29,009 nt of DNA, from NCBI GenBank assembly GCA_015179045.1, contig WHUZ01000208.1:1-29009 (forward strand), given 5' to 3'. Source of the stretch: Kalaharituber pfeilii. Lineage: Eukaryota; Ascomycota; Pezizomycetes; Pezizales; Pezizaceae. Made by a program: the position numbers and the translations under genes. Position 1 is the first letter of the stretch, and every line of letters starts with the position of its first letter. The notes under the pieces are model-generated. The model did not search any database. It saw only the letters and a list, made by a program, of their open reading frames with translations, and was not told the origin of the DNA. Below, in pieces: positions 28,194 through 29,009 of the stretch.

Positions 28194-28510
28194 GCATTCG
28201 CACTCGGTGTGAGTTCTTAGTCGGATTTTCTGAGTGAGTTCAAGTTGAGCTGGTTTGTTATACTAAAAAACGTACCCAACTTGGCTACCGAGTGAGCTAG
28301 TATGAGTTGTATGTACGATGGGACTGAGTCGGTGTGATAATATACAACTGGTACTCGGCTGCTGAGTGAGCCAGTATGAGTTGTATGTGCAGCGTGACTG
28401 AGTTAAGTAATACTGTACAACTACTACTCGGTTCCTGAGTAAGTTTATAGTAGGGTCGGAGGAATTTTATTAAAGGCTTACACCGACTCAACTCACACCG
28501 ATGCGAATGC
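28194..28510 (+). mobile_element. TA-flanked MITE, copy B
   Basis: TA at 28192-28193 and 28511-28512 bound inverted ends GCATTCGCACTCGGTGTGAG and, at the right, CTCACACCGATGCGAATGC. The arms differ by one missing base. Full-length relative of 10010-10315, sharing the internal words TACCGAGTGAG, AGTATGAGTTGTATGT and TGATAATRTACAACT. Non-coding. The ends are much better kept than in copy A, so this copy is younger or less mutated. Confidence 0.85.
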
Positions 28511-28559
28511 TATATAGGCCTAGCAAGTAAAACTTATACCAGCTAATAAAGCTGAATAT

Positions 28560-29009
28560 CATATATACCAGGTGGAGGCTATTAATTTATTTAACACTAT
28601 GAATAAATATGGTACTACTCTCAAGTAGCATGTTAAGGATTTCTAAGAAGAAAATAAGGTATTCTCTCAACAATAGCAAAACCTTTTCAGACAACATACT
28701 ATCTTATAGAAGCAGTTTAATGATATTCGTATGCAACTTCATTGAGCAAACAAGATATTTAACCACCTCACTGCCAAGGCTCCAACTGTCTCTACTTCTT
28801 TTTCCTCCTCTAAAATGATCAAAGTATCTAATCCTGCGAGATATGGAGAGTCACAAGAGGATTTCGATACCTTTAAGGACATGGTCAGATTGAAGTTTGA
28901 AGGGAATCCTAATCTTTTCCCTATCGAGAAGAGCAAACTTGTCTATGCTATAGGCCTCCTTGAGGGAAAAGCCCTTTTATATATTCGACTATATATCAAA
29001 GACAGAACT
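28560..29009 (+). pseudogene. Ty3/gypsy-like Gag, 5' part, mutated and cut by the window end
   Basis: One frame runs from about 28560 to the end. It starts A-N-K-A-E-Y-H-I-Y-Q-V-E-A-I-N, passes a possible Met at 28599, then reads as a Gln/Lys-rich, coiled-coil-like stretch interrupted by TAG/TAA at positions where Gln fits. From 28746 it is open to the end: I-F-N-H-L-T-A-K-A-P-T-V, S-N-P-A-R-Y-G, D-F-D-T-F-K-D-M-V-R-L-K-F, then L-F-P-I-E-K-S-K-L-V-Y-A-I-G-L-L-E-G-K-A-L-L-Y-I. The spacing of F...F...P...K-x-x-Y-A...L-x-G-x-A is that of the retrotransposon Gag (capsid-like) domain in fungal Ty3/gypsy elements. Protease and RT would lie beyond the window. No LTR was found upstream. Confidence 0.65.

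Noticed and set aside
1..29009. tRNA or rRNA genes
   Set aside because: No cloverleaf with proper boxes and no rRNA words were seen on either strand. A covariance-model scan would settle this.

Overview
The window looks like a repeat-choked, gene-poor stretch of a filamentous ascomycete genome. Three things point there: Tad1-like non-LTR retrotransposons whose reverse transcriptase is followed by RNase H and a Cys/His C-terminus; short GT-AG introns; and paralogous repeats that differ almost only by C-to-T and G-to-A transitions, the signature of repeat-induced point mutation (RIP) or a similar process. I see no intact host gene, no rRNA or tRNA, no CRISPR array and nothing bacterial. Species is not determinable from the sequence alone.

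Layout. 1-2330: unrecognised sequence with three tandem arrays (18 bp, about 25-30 bp, 51 bp) and a decayed minus-strand Q/T/P-rich reading frame. 2335-13370: a compound repeat region built from a 55-bp tandem-repeat family, three 5'-truncated copies of one Tad-like LINE (plus 2561-4488, minus 7086-9500, plus 10636-13155), matching inverted hairpin termini at 4502 and 13369 with 24-bp subterminal repeats, and a TA-flanked MITE at 10010. The second and third LINE copies with their flanking arrays form one very large inverted repeat (7086-9823 against 10319-13155). 13510-14820: a decayed minus-strand frame containing a precise 267-bp tandem duplication. 14992-15770: a solo LTR with a 5-bp target duplication, inserted in a foldback MITE and carrying an 18-bp minisatellite. 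16214-16420: a SINE-like retroposon with 12-bp target duplication. 16640-17580: decayed minus-strand exons with a good fungal intron. 17659-17746: a second, truncated SINE-like tail. 17761-19290: a hAT transposon whose transposase has lost its middle. 19640-22250: a second, longer hAT transposase pseudogene with a BED zinc finger and two introns.

22974-25872: a 5'-truncated Tad-like LINE on the minus strand, flanked exactly by a 171-bp direct repeat (an extremely long apparent target-site duplication). 27011-27906: a different 5'-truncated LINE on the minus strand with a conventional 14-bp target duplication. 28194-28510: a second copy of the TA-flanked MITE. 28560-29009: start of a decayed Ty3/gypsy-like Gag running off the end.

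Nothing here is likely to work as a pathway. The sequence records successive insertions, duplications and mutational silencing. The parts most worth a second look are the composite hairpin/24-bp/55-bp element family, the LINE-bearing giant inverted repeat, and the 171-bp duplication around the LINE at 23-25.7 kb.
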